From the NCBI RefSeq assembly GCF_024105635.1, contig NZ_WYDQ01000001.1:4092501-4156500 (forward strand): a DNA stretch of 64,000 nt. Direction: 5' to 3'. The notes under the pieces are model-generated. The model saw only the letters and a program-made list of their open reading frames with translations. It ran no database searches and had not been told where the DNA came from. This document shows positions 40,407 to 48,408 of this stretch, piece by piece (the first letter of the stretch is position 1; every line of letters starts with the position of its first letter). The DNA is from Oceanicola sp. 502str15. GTDB taxonomy: Bacteria > Pseudomonadota > Alphaproteobacteria > Rhodobacterales > Rhodobacteraceae. The translations under genes were made by a program, and so were the position numbers.

Positions 40407-41132
40407 ATGTTTCAGAACTGGGGCTTTCTGCTCACCGAAATCTGGTTTCTGCTGATCCTCGCCGCGCTGGTGGGGTTGCTGGCGGGCTGGATCTTCTGGG
40501 GCAAATCGGTGCCGGTGGAGGCCGGGGACGGCGAGGAGGTGGATCGCGTGGCCTTCGACCAGGCTGTGGCCAACGAGCACCGGCTGCGGGCCGAGCGCGA
40601 CGAGCTCGCCACCCGGCTGGACCGCTGCCGCAGCGATGGCGAAAAGAAAGACGTCCGGATGAAGGAAATGGAGGGCGAGCTGGACGAGTTGCGCGGCAAG
40701 GCGGCCTTCACCGCCCCGCTGGCCGCCTTCGAGGCCGATGACGACGAGATCCGCGCCTTCGACGAAACCTCCGGCACCCCCGCCGACCCGGTGGGCGCGC
40801 CCGACTACGATGGCGACGGTGTGCAGGAAGGCCAGGACGAGGGCTCTGCCCCCGCCACGCTGGACGCGCCGCGCGAGGGCGGTGCCGATGATCTGAAGAA
40901 GATCAAGGGCGTGGGCAAGAAGCTGGAGGCGCTGCTGCACTCCATGGGCTTTTTCCACTACGACCAGATCGCGGGCTGGACCTCGCAGGAGGTGGCCTGG
41001 GTCAATGCCAACCTGATCGGCTTCAAGGGCCGTGTGAGCCGCGACAACTGGGTGGAGCAGGCAAAGCTGCTGGCTGCCGGCGAGGACACCGCGTTTTCGA
41101 AGAAGGTCGACAAGGGCGGCGTCTACGACTGA
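40407..41132 (+). CDS. Membrane-anchored coiled-coil protein with C-terminal helix-hairpin-helix domain
   Basis: A 241-residue protein. One N-terminal transmembrane segment (EIWFLLILAALVGLLAGWIF, residues 11-30) is followed by a charged coiled coil (about 45-100), an acidic linker and a C-terminal domain: LKKIKGVGKKLEALLHSMGF then HYDQIAGWTSQEVAWVNANL then GFKGRVSRDNWVEQA. This last block is the helix-hairpin-helix-like domain found fused to or beside complex I NuoE-type proteins and in other alphaproteobacterial envelope proteins. It may contact DNA, but no evidence is seen. Paired with the OmpA-family gene upstream. Confidence 0.8.
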   Translation: MFQNWGFLLTEIWFLLILAALVGLLAGWIFWGKSVPVEAGDGEEVDRVAFDQAVANEHRLRAERDELATRLDRCRSDGEKKDVRMKEMEGELDELRGKAAFTAPLAAFEADDDEIRAFDETSGTPADPVGAPDYDGDGVQEGQDEGSAPATLDAPREGGADDLKKIKGVGKKLEALLHSMGFFHYDQIAGWTSQEVAWVNANLIGFKGRVSRDNWVEQAKLLAAGEDTAFSKKVDKGGVYD

Positions 41133-41160
41133 GCGGGGCGCCCGGCTTTGGTGTTGCGCC

Positions 41161-41269
41161 GTGGGGGTTTCACACCCCCACACCCCCGTGGAGATATTTG
41201 CAGCAAGAAAATGGAGCGGGGCGGGGACAATTTGAATCGAATTGTCCATTTTCTTGCTTCAAATATCTC
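41161..41269. repeat. Long palindromic intergenic element, copy 2
   Basis: Left arm 41191-41215 and right arm 41245-41269 are inverted copies of each other with 24 of 25 matches, and contain GCAAGAAAATGG / CCATTTTCTTGC. Inside is a second hairpin, GGACAATT (41225-41232) / AATTGTCC (41240-41247). Before it lies GTGGGGGT-TTCAC-ACCCCCAC (41161-41181). The right arm plus CCGCCGGAGGC matches copy 1 at 19131-19164. It again sits between convergent genes. Confidence 0.85.
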
Positions 41270-41390
41270 CCGCCGGAGGCCCAACTCTTTTTTGGTGCCG
41301 CGGTTCACCCCGTGAGTCGGCGGGGAGGCGCGGGGCGTGGCGGTTTGCTTCTGCCGAGCGCAGCGAGGCCACCGACAGCCCGCCCCGGGG

Positions 41391-41702
41391 TCAGCCCTTT
41401 GTGACGTTCTCGTCGAAGGACTTCTTGAAGGCCTCCTGCTGCGCGTCGCTGGCCTCGCCCTGGTTCTGCGCTTTCCAGTCGTCGTAGGGCATGCCGTAGA
41501 ACAACTCGCGGGCCTCTTCCTTGCCCATCTCGATGCCGCGTTCGGCGGCGGCTTCCTGCATCCAGCGGGACAGGCAGTTGCGGCAGAAGCCGGCGAGGTT
41601 CATCAGGTCGATGTTCTGCACCTCGGGGCGTTTTTCCATCAGGTGCTTTTGCAGGGTGCGGAAGGCGGCGGCTTCGAGTTCGGTGCGGGTTGCGGTGTCC
41701 AT
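41391..41702 (-). CDS. DUF1244 family protein
   Basis: A 103-residue protein of the DUF1244 family. The cysteine-containing core FCRNCLSRWMQEAAAERGIEM followed by EEARELFYGMPYDDWKAQNQ is highly characteristic. Function not established; the family is widespread in alpha- and gammaproteobacteria. Co-directional with, and 29 bases upstream of, the N-formylglutamate amidohydrolase-like gene's end. Confidence 0.9.
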   Translation of the reverse strand: MDTATRTELEAAAFRTLQKHLMEKRPEVQNIDLMNLAGFCRNCLSRWMQEAAAERGIEMGKEEARELFYGMPYDDWKAQNQGEASDAQQEAFKKSFDENVTKG

Positions 41703-41731
41703 GATCTTTCTCCTCTTTGGGGGCAGGTAGC

Positions 41732-42475
41732 TCAGAGCCCGGTGGTGGCCAGTGCGTCTTCCAGCATGGGGGCGAGCCGTTTGGCCCAGGCCGCCTGCTG
41801 GGCCTCGGTTTCGATCAGGTCCTGGCGCAGTTCGATCAGCACGTTGGGGCGGCCGTGTTGCAGGGCGTGGCGGTCGACCGCATCGCCGGGGAGGTGGCCG
41901 CCGTAGGGTTCGTTGTCGCCCACCACGAGGTCGCTCTCCTGGCGCAGGCGGGCGATGAGGGCATGGGCCAGCACCGGGTCGACGTGGGAGTGCAGCACGC
42001 CGATCTGCCAGGGTCGGGCCGGGCGACCCTTGAGCTTGGGGGTGAAGCTGTGGATCGAGCAGAGCACCGGAGCCGCGCGGCTGGCGAGCAGTGCGGTGAG
42101 CGCGTCGTGGTAGGGCCGGTAGCAGAGCGTCTTGCGCCGGTCCAGCTCTTCGGGGCCCGCGGCGCGGTTGCCCGGAATGATGGTGCCGTCATAGAGCTTC
42201 ATCAGCAGGGTCGGGTCGTCTTCTCCGCGGTTGGGGTCGATCACCAGCCGGGAGAAGTTGGAGCAGATCGCGGGCCCGTTCAGCGCCTCGGCCAGCGCGA
42301 GGGTCACGCCGGCGGCGCCTGGGTCGAAGGCGATGTGGCGGGCCATCTCGGCGGCGGGCAGCCCGAGGCTGCCGCCGTTCACCTCGGCGGGCACGAAGTT
42401 TGTTGCGTGGTCACAAGTTACGCACCAGCGCCCGGGGCGGGCCTGTCCGTACAGGGAAAAGGGGTGATATGTCAT
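41732..42475 (-). CDS. N-formylglutamate amidohydrolase-family protein
   Basis: A 247-residue protein of the N-formylglutamate deformylase family (PF05013). Probable metal and substrate residues are in TCDHATNFVPAE (near 20-31), DPGAAGV, SNFSRLVIDPNRG, CSIHSFTPKL, GVLHSH and VLIELRQDLI. True HutG acts in histidine degradation, but no hut genes are here, and many family members have other unknown amide substrates. ATG 42475 starts MTYHPFSLYGQ. It is upstream of DUF1244 on the same strand and divergent from pyk. Confidence 0.85.
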   Translation of the reverse strand: MTYHPFSLYGQARPGRWCVTCDHATNFVPAEVNGGSLGLPAAEMARHIAFDPGAAGVTLALAEALNGPAICSNFSRLVIDPNRGEDDPTLLMKLYDGTIIPGNRAAGPEELDRRKTLCYRPYHDALTALLASRAAPVLCSIHSFTPKLKGRPARPWQIGVLHSHVDPVLAHALIARLRQESDLVVGDNEPYGGHLPGDAVDRHALQHGRPNVLIELRQDLIETEAQQAAWAKRLAPMLEDALATTGL

Positions 42476-42569
42476 GGCGGTGTTTTGATTTCGGATCACG
42501 CTCTGATAGGCAAGAGGCGACGGGTATGCCAGCGCAACCATGCGCGCGGCCCCTTCCCGTTGCTCGGGT

Positions 42570-42579
42570 TTAGCGCTAA
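42570..42579. promoter_or_regulatory. Palindromic TTAGCGCTAA site before pyk
   Basis: A perfect 10-base palindrome, TTAGCGCTAA, 35 bases upstream of the pyk ATG. LacI-family regulators of sugar and central carbon metabolism often bind palindromes with a central GCGC of this kind. The regulator is unknown. Confidence 0.35.
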
Positions 42580-42613
42580 CACGGGTCGGAGACGCCATGA
42601 GGAGAGCCACGAG

Positions 42614-44059
42614 ATGAAACGCAACCGCAACGTCAAGATCGTGGCCACGCTGGGCCCTGCCTCGGACACCTACGAGATGATCCGTGCCCTGCACGAGACC
42701 GGGGCCGATGTGTTCCGGCTCAACATGAGCCACGGCTCGCACGACGAGATCAAGGCGCGCCATGCGATGATCCGGCAGGTCGAGAAGGACGTGGGCCGCC
42801 CGATTGCCATTCTGGCCGACCTTCAGGGCCCCAAGCTGCGGGTTGGCACCTTTGCGGGCGACAGCGAAGAGCTGGTGGAGGGCGCGAGCTTTCGGCTCGA
42901 TCTCGACCCGGCGGAGGGCGACTCCTCGCGGGTCTGCCTGCCGCACAAGGAGATTTTCGATGCGCTGGAGCCTGGATCGCACCTGCTGGTCAACGACGGC
43001 AAGATCCGCCTGAAGGTGACGGCATGTGGCAGCGATTACGCGGATTGCGAGGTGATTGCGGGCGGCACGATCAGCAACCGCAAGGGGGTGAACGTGCCCG
43101 ATGTGGTGCTGCCGCTGGCGGCGCTGAGCGAGAAGGATCTGAAGGATCTGGAATTCGTCTGCGCGCTTGGTGTGGACTGGCTGGCGCTGTCGTTCGTGCA
43201 GCGCAAGGAAGACGTGTTGCAGGCCCGCGAGCTGGCCAAGGGCCGGGCGGCGATCCTGTCGAAGATCGAGAAGCCTGCGGCGGTGAAGGCCTTCGAGGAA
43301 ATTCTGGAGGTCAGCGACGGGATCATGGTGGCCCGGGGCGACCTTGGCGTGGAGCTGCCGGTGCAGATGGTGCCGCCGATCCAGAAGCGCCTTGTGCGCA
43401 CCACCCGCTCTGCGGCCAAGCCGGTGATCGTGGCGACCCAGATGCTGGAGAGCATGATCGACAGCCCGATGCCGACCCGGGCCGAAGTTTCGGACGTGTC
43501 GAACGCCATTTACGAGGGCGCCGATGCGATCATGCTCAGTGCCGAGAGCGCGGCGGGGCAGTATCCGATCGAGGCGGTCAAGACGATGGACGCCGTGGCG
43601 CAGGAGGTGGAGAGCGATCCGACCTATCGCGACGTGATCGAGGCGGCGCGGCGGATCGAGCGCTCCACCGTGGCCGATGGCATCGTGAGCGCGGCCCGCG
43701 AGATTGCCGAGGCCACCGAGATCAAGGCGATTGCCTGTTTCACCCAGACCGGCACCACCGGCTCGCTGGTGGCGCGCGAGCGCCCGCGGGTGCCGATCCT
43801 TGCGCTGACCAACAACATCGGCACCGCCCGCCGGCTGGCCCTGACCTGGGGCTGCACCTGCGCCGTAACGGCGCGGCTGGAGCGGTTCAAGCAGGCGGTT
43901 GTCAGCGGCGCGCGCAATGCCCGCGAGCTGGGACTGGCGACCGAGGACGACCAGATCGTGGTGACCGCCGGTGTGCCCTTCAACGTGCCCGGCTCCACCA
44001 ACATCCTGCGTGTCGCCCCCTGCGCCGAGCGGCTGATCTTTGCCTCTGACCCGGAGTGA
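42614..44059 (+). CDS. pyk: Pyruvate kinase
   Basis: A 481-residue glycolytic enzyme converting phosphoenolpyruvate and ADP to pyruvate and ATP. Motifs: KIVATLGPAS (8-17), RLNMSHGSHDE, ILADLQGPKLRVG, the active-site lysine in ILSKIEKPAAV, VARGDLGVELP, and VIVATQMLESMI. Length is normal. A good GGAGAG lies 10 bases upstream of ATG 42614, and a possible LacI-type operator precedes it. Confidence 0.97.
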   Translation: MKRNRNVKIVATLGPASDTYEMIRALHETGADVFRLNMSHGSHDEIKARHAMIRQVEKDVGRPIAILADLQGPKLRVGTFAGDSEELVEGASFRLDLDPAEGDSSRVCLPHKEIFDALEPGSHLLVNDGKIRLKVTACGSDYADCEVIAGGTISNRKGVNVPDVVLPLAALSEKDLKDLEFVCALGVDWLALSFVQRKEDVLQARELAKGRAAILSKIEKPAAVKAFEEILEVSDGIMVARGDLGVELPVQMVPPIQKRLVRTTRSAAKPVIVATQMLESMIDSPMPTRAEVSDVSNAIYEGADAIMLSAESAAGQYPIEAVKTMDAVAQEVESDPTYRDVIEAARRIERSTVADGIVSAAREIAEATEIKAIACFTQTGTTGSLVARERPRVPILALTNNIGTARRLALTWGCTCAVTARLERFKQAVVSGARNARELGLATEDDQIVVTAGVPFNVPGSTNILRVAPCAERLIFASDPE

Positions 44060-44108
44060 TCGCCGCGCCACCCGAGCCATGCCCTGAACGGCCGACCGCG
44101 CAGGACGA

Positions 44109-44137
44109 TTGATTTTTCTGCGCGGTGCCCGGATAGT
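44109..44137 (+). promoter_or_regulatory. Candidate promoter of the 76-residue membrane protein gene
   Basis: TTGATT (44109-44114), 17-base spacer, GATAGT (44132-44137), 45 bases before the GTG start at 44183. Confidence 0.4.
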
Positions 44138-44182
44138 TTCCGCTGAGGCAAGACGCGTGGCGAGCAGGTAAGGAGTGACAGG

Positions 44183-44413
44183 GTGAATATCGATCCCGAT
44201 GTGATTTTCGTTATCGGAATGGTGGTCGGTCTGCTGGCGATCCCGGCGCTGATCGGCGCGTTCTCGGAGAGCCGCCCGCCGCGGGCGGCTGCGATCATGG
44301 TGCTGATATCGGCGGGGCTGGTCTCGGTCGCGGTGCTGCAGAAGCCCGGCGGCTACTCGGTGAGCGGCGCGCCCGAGGTGTTCATGAAGGTTGTCGGCGA
44401 CATCGTGAACTAG
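44183..44413 (+). CDS. Small two-helix membrane protein, unknown
   Basis: A 76-residue protein with two hydrophobic stretches (VIFVIGMVVGLLAIPALIGAF and AAAIMVLISAGLVSVAVLQ) joined by a basic loop (SESRPPRA). The GTG start follows AAGGAGTGACAGG. It lies after pyk and ends overlapping the convergent dienelactone hydrolase stop by 4 bases. Function unknown. Confidence 0.75.
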   Translation: MNIDPDVIFVIGMVVGLLAIPALIGAFSESRPPRAAAIMVLISAGLVSVAVLQKPGGYSVSGAPEVFMKVVGDIVN

Positions 44414-45102
44414 AGCGTCGTTGCGAAGAGCTGCGCCGCCGCCGCCCAGGCGCGTTCGGTGGCGCGGGCGTCGTAGTGCTTGCCGCCGGCCTTGTCGTTT
44501 GCGCCCGGATTGGTAAAGGCATGGCCCACACCGCCCATGGCGAGGATCTGCCAGTCGGCCTCTGCCGCATCGAGCTCGGCGGCGAGGGCGAGGGTCTGCT
44601 CGGGGGTGGCCAGCGGGTCGTCCCAGCCGTGCAGCGCGAGGACCGAGGCCGGGAAGCGCGGGGCGCCGGGCCAGGTGGGTTTGTCGAAGAGGCCGTGGAA
44701 GCTGGCGACGGCCTTCACATCTTCATGGCCCATCCGGGCAAGGTCGAGCACGCATTTGCCGCCGAAACAGAAGCCGATGGCGGCGTGGTTGCCGTTGGTT
44801 TCGCCCGCGCCGCGCATCCAGTCGAGGGCCGCCTCGATCCGGCGGCGCAGTTCGGAGCGATCGGCGTTGAGGCCGTTCATCAGGGTGCGGCACTCTTCGG
44901 GGCCGTCGGGGGCCTTGCCGTAGGTGTCGGCCACGAAGGCGGCATAACCCATGGCGGCGAGACGCTCGGCGGCCGCCATCTCGATCGGGCCGCGCCAGGC
45001 GATGGAATGGAAGACCAGAACGCCGGGACGCGGGCCGCTGTGGGCCGGGTCGGTGACGATGGTGCCGGAAAAGCCCTCGTAGGTCTGGTCCTGGTGCTGC
45101 AT
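44410..45102 (-). CDS. Dienelactone hydrolase family protein
   Basis: A 230-residue alpha/beta hydrolase. The catalytic triad is visible: nucleophilic Cys in [12 protein letters not shown] (near 119), Asp in LHGWDDPLA (near 165) and His in [11 protein letters not shown] (near 195). These are DLH-type features. No aromatic degradation genes are near, so the substrate is open; many such enzymes are general esterases. It is divergent from rpmI. Confidence 0.88.
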   Translation of the reverse strand: MQHQDQTYEGFSGTIVTDPAHSGPRPGVLVFHSIAWRGPIEMAAAERLAAMGYAAFVADTYGKAPDGPEECRTLMNGLNADRSELRRRIEAALDWMRGAGETNGNHAAIGFCFGGKCVLDLARMGHEDVKAVASFHGLFDKPTWPGAPRFPASVLALHGWDDPLATPEQTLALAAELDAAEADWQILAMGGVGHAFTNPGANDKAGGKHYDARATERAWAAAAQLFATTL

Positions 45103-45204
45103 TGTCGCTCCCTCGAATCATGCGTGCCGGCGCATGGTGCCACAGATGGTGGCGGGCGACAGGGGCGGGCATGGCCCCCGAGGCTCCCGACGCGATGAAA
45201 CCCC

Positions 45205-45233
45205 TTGCCAGATGCGGGATTCGCCCCTATACG
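45205..45233 (+). promoter_or_regulatory. Candidate promoter of rpmI–rplT
   Basis: TTGCCA (45205-45210), 17-base spacer, TATACG (45228-45233). The start of transcription would leave a leader of about 70 bases before rpmI. Confidence 0.55.
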
Positions 45234-45310
45234 CCACCTCTCATCCGCGCGGGCGGGCCGAAAGTGGCATGCCTTCCTGCGCAAATACGACCAACTCATG
45301 GAGATGGCAA

Positions 45311-45511
45311 ATGCCCAAGATGAAGACGAAATCGAGCGCCAAGAAGCGCTTCAAGGTGACGGCCAATGGCCGCATCAAGACGGCCCAGGCGGGCAAGCGT
45401 CACGGCATGATCAAGCGGAGCAACAAGTTTATCCGCAATGCGCGCGGCACCACCGTGATGAGCGACGCCGACGAGAAAATCGTCAAGAAAATGATGCCCT
45501 ACGCCCGCTGA
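45311..45511 (+). CDS. rpmI: 50S ribosomal protein L35
   Basis: A 66-residue basic protein with the L35 signature [20 protein letters not shown] and [20 protein letters not shown]. Twelve bases before rplT. infC, often ahead of these genes in other bacteria, is not here. Confidence 0.97.
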   Translation: MPKMKTKSSAKKRFKVTANGRIKTAQAGKRHGMIKRSNKFIRNARGTTVMSDADEKIVKKMMPYAR

Positions 45512-45523
45512 GGAGCCAGAGAT

Positions 45524-45886
45524 ATGTCCCGAGTAAAAGGTGGCACGACCACCCACGCCCGCCACAAGAAGGTAATCAAGGCCGCCAAAGGCTACTATGG
45601 TCGCCGGTCTACCAACTTCAAGACAGCCACGCAGGCCGTCGACAAGGCAAACCAATACGCCACGCGCGACCGCAAGAACCGCAAGCGCCAGTTCCGTGCG
45701 CTGTGGATCCAGCGGATCAACGCCGCCGTGCGCAGCCATGATGAAAGCCTGACCTACTCGCGCTTCATCAACGGCCTGTCGCTGGCCGGTATCGAGGTTG
45801 ACCGCAAGGTGCTGGCCGATCTGGCCGTGCACGAGCCCGAGGCCTTCGGCGGTATCGTCGACAAGGCGAAAGCCGCTCTGGCCTGA
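45524..45886 (+). CDS. rplT: 50S ribosomal protein L20
   Basis: A 120-residue protein with L20 features: [40 protein letters not shown] and [21 protein letters not shown]20 binds 23S rRNA early in assembly and in many bacteria represses its own operon. Followed by a strong terminator. Confidence 0.97.
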   Translation: MSRVKGGTTTHARHKKVIKAAKGYYGRRSTNFKTATQAVDKANQYATRDRKNRKRQFRALWIQRINAAVRSHDESLTYSRFINGLSLAGIEVDRKVLADLAVHEPEAFGGIVDKAKAALA

Positions 45887-45910
45887 GGCCGGACGCAGAG
45901 AATTTGAAAG

Positions 45911-45937
45911 GGCCGCCCTTCGGGGCGGCCTTTTTTG
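45911..45937 (+). terminator. Rho-independent terminator after rplT
   Basis: GGCCGCCC-TTCG-GGGCGGCC, a perfect 8-base stem with a stable TTCG loop, followed by TTTTTT. Confidence 0.93.
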
Positions 45938-46007
45938 TTGTGCTGGCGGGGGCGGGGTAGAAGGCCCGCAGCGGGAGCGGGCGGTGTTTGCGCTGTGAGG
46001 TGCGGTG

Positions 46008-47123
46008 TCAGTCGGCCTGTGCCAGCGACATCTCGGCTTCTTCGACGATGAACTGAACCCGGCGGTCGACCACGTCGTAATGCGGGCAGAAATCGGGGTG
46101 GCTTTCGCCGGTCAGGTGGGACTTGGCCGAGAACCCCTCGGTCCGTCCCACGAGGCGGCTGAAATGTGCCAGCGTGTTCTCTGCGCGGGCGAGGGCGATG
46201 CGGGTGTTGAGCTTGTAGTTGCCCGAGGGGTCGGCGAAGCCCTCGATGGTGATCCGTGCCTGCGGACAGTCGGCGGCCTTGCGGGCGAGGATGAGGGCGA
46301 TGGCGCGGCCGCGGGAGTCGAGCTCGGTGGAGCCGGGCTCGAAGTGGATCTGGGCGCGATGGGCCATGGCCTTGATCTCGTTGGTGCATTTGGAGAGGCT
46401 GGGGTCGGGGGCCATCATCTCCATCATGCCGTGGTCATCGCCGTGGCTGTCATGGCCTTCTCCGGCCAGTGCGGCGTGTTCTTCGCCCTGCGTCTCGTCA
46501 TGTGCCGCGTCATGGGCATCGGCCTGGGCTGCCAGCGACATCACGAGGTCGATCTGCTGCTCGAGGTCGAGAATGGCATCGTCCTGCGGCTCTGTGGGCA
46601 GCTCGACCGAGGCGCTGGCGGCGACCAGTTCTGCCAGCTTGTCCTCGGTGGTGGGCGCCTGGTTGGCGGGGTTCATGCTGGACCAGGTGATGTTGGGCTG
46701 CACCTGTGCCAGCGCATCCTCGACGGGGAGGAGAAGCGGGGCACCGTCCTGCTCGGGCTGCGCGGTGGCGGCGACCTCGGGGGCAGGCTCTGCCGGGGCC
46801 TCGGGCGCGAGGGTGAGCTCGAGACCACGGGTGGGTGCGAGGGCGGCGAGGTCGGTCTTTTCCGGGGCCGGGGTGGCGGGAGCGGGAGCCTCGGTTGCGG
46901 CGCGCAGGGCGGTAGGGCTCACGAGCGGCTGGGGGGCGGTGCGGGCCTCGAGTGCGGCGACTGCGGCGGCCAGCTCGTCGAGCGCCGAAATGGAGGCTTC
47001 GGACTTGCCGGAGAACCCACCCATCGAGTTTGCCACCATGACCGCGACGACCGCCAAGGCCGCGCTGCCGGCAGGCACGGCCACCCGGCTCAAAACGGTC
47101 GGATTCTTACCAAACTTGCTCAT
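46008..47123 (-). CDS. OmpA-family protein with His/Asp-rich segment
   Basis: A 371-residue envelope protein. It has an N-terminal membrane anchor (VAVPAGSAALAVVAVMVANS, about 14-33) and a Pro/Ala/Glu-rich linker. A His-rich acidic stretch follows (HDAAHDETQGEEHAALAGEG and DSHGDDHGMMEMM, about 203-240), then a C-terminal OmpA/MotB domain (IHFEPGSTELDSRGRAIALI, ITIEGFADPSGNYKLNTRIA). The His/Asp/Met-rich stretch could bind metal ions, which is only inference. ATG 47123 is chosen because it gives the anchor a basic start (MSKFGKNP). Confidence 0.85.
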   Translation of the reverse strand: MSKFGKNPTVLSRVAVPAGSAALAVVAVMVANSMGGFSGKSEASISALDELAAAVAALEARTAPQPLVSPTALRAATEAPAPATPAPEKTDLAALAPTRGLELTLAPEAPAEPAPEVAATAQPEQDGAPLLLPVEDALAQVQPNITWSSMNPANQAPTTEDKLAELVAASASVELPTEPQDDAILDLEQQIDLVMSLAAQADAHDAAHDETQGEEHAALAGEGHDSHGDDHGMMEMMAPDPSLSKCTNEIKAMAHRAQIHFEPGSTELDSRGRAIALILARKAADCPQARITIEGFADPSGNYKLNTRIALARAENTLAHFSRLVGRTEGFSAKSHLTGESHPDFCPHYDVVDRRVQFIVEEAEMSLAQAD

Positions 47124-47486
47124 CGTTACCCCCAGGGACCTTTCACAACAATATCGCGGGCACCGCAATATTCCGTGGCAGCGGAATTATGTGCCTACAA
47201 CATCTAGTAAGTTTACCATGGCGTTTGGGGGAGGTCTAACCCAGCGTCAAGGGGAGCGGATATTTAACCGGGGATAACTTTTGGCGGGCTGAGCCGGGCG
47301 GTGGCCTGACGGGGCGCCACCTGCGGGATTAATCCTTTGCGGGCAGGGCCTTCGGCTGCGACCTTGAGGTGTGGGCAGGGGCCGCGCGGCTTGTGGAGAA
47401 AAAGCGGCTCCTGAAGCCCTCGCAGGGCCCGATCGGGAGGGTCGCGGGGGAGGCGCCGGAGAATCGCCAAACCGGGGGGTGAGTGG
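47124..47486. other. Gene-free stretch between two minus-strand genes
   Basis: No convincing gene on either strand. The part next to the OmpA-family start (47150-47280) is AT-rich and probably holds its promoter. The rest is GC-rich with small imperfect hairpins (for example GCAGGGCCTTCGGCTGC near 47342-47358). Confidence 0.5.
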
Positions 47487-48302
47487 CTATCCGGCGATGC
47501 CTATCAGGGGTTGTAGGATCATCCAGAGGCCGACGCAGAACATCATCACGTTCTCGGTCAGCGACACCGCCCCGAGCGGCACGTTGGAGCCGCCGCCCAT
47601 GCAGGCGCACTTCAGATCGCGCTTGTCGATGTAGACCGCCTTGATGACGGAAACCGCGCCGATGCCGCCGATGACGATGGCGATGGGGGCCGCCGCCCAT
47701 GTGGCGATGCCCGCGAGCATGAGCACGCCGGCGGCGCCTTCGAGGAAGGGGTAGGCATAGGCGTATTCGACCCGGCGCCGGGCGAGCAGGTCGTAGCCGA
47801 GGAACATGGTGGAAAAGCTCTCGACGTCGCGGAGCTTTTGCAGGGCGAGCAGGCACATGGCAGCGGCGATGGTATAGACCAGCGCCGCGCCGGTGAGGGC
47901 GCCGTGGTGGAGCCACGAGATGGCGAGGCCCATGGCGGCGGCCATGCCGAAGGTGGCGATGACGGGCTGATAGGTTTTCTCGTCCTCGCCGCGGAGCGGG
48001 ATGCCGAAGAACGCGTGTAGGTCGTCGTAGCCGCCGATCCGCTCGGAGCCGATCCAGGTTTGCGGGGTGGTCTCGACCCCGTGCTCGGCCATGAAGGCGT
48101 CGGTTTCGCGGCGGGTGGTGAGGAGGTGATCTTCGACCTCGTAGCCCCAGCGCTCGAGCATGGCCTTGGATTTCAGGCCGAAGGGACAGAGGTGATCGGG
48201 GGTGGCCATCCGGTAGAGCCGAGCCTTGCCCTTGGTGCGCGTGTCGGGCTGGTGGCGGGTGTGGTCGGGGGAGAGGGCGGTCTGGCTGGCTTGGGCGTGC
48301 AT
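47487..48302 (-). CDS. Glutaredoxin-like domain fused to MauE/DoxX-type membrane domain
   Basis: A 271-residue fusion. The first part has a glutaredoxin-like segment: LYRMATPDHLCPFGLKSKAM (a single active Cys, CPFG) and TPQTWIGSERIGGYDDLHAF, as in monothiol-like glutaredoxins. From about residue 115 four membrane helices follow, with the MauE-type ending KCACMGGGSNVPLGAVSLTE then NVMMFCVGLWM. MauE-like proteins pass reducing power to redox partners. Such fusions are likely membrane thiol-redox devices; the partner is unknown. ATG 48302 follows AAAGGA. Divergent from pheS. Confidence 0.82.
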   Translation of the reverse strand: MHAQASQTALSPDHTRHQPDTRTKGKARLYRMATPDHLCPFGLKSKAMLERWGYEVEDHLLTTRRETDAFMAEHGVETTPQTWIGSERIGGYDDLHAFFGIPLRGEDEKTYQPVIATFGMAAAMGLAISWLHHGALTGAALVYTIAAAMCLLALQKLRDVESFSTMFLGYDLLARRRVEYAYAYPFLEGAAGVLMLAGIATWAAAPIAIVIGGIGAVSVIKAVYIDKRDLKCACMGGGSNVPLGAVSLTENVMMFCVGLWMILQPLIGIAG

Positions 48303-48408
48303 CGTCGGTCCTTTCAGCAAACCAACGTGGGCCGAGCGGCGATGGTTCCCGGCTTGCACGTGAGGGCGCGGGGGAGTAGCAAGCGGCGGACCAAAGGAGG
48401 CCCCGCTG

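Noticed and set aside
45103..45310. An L20-type autoregulatory leader before rpmI
   Set aside because: The leader after the candidate promoter is only about 70 bases and shows no clear pseudoknot-like copy of the 23S rRNA site, so none is claimed.
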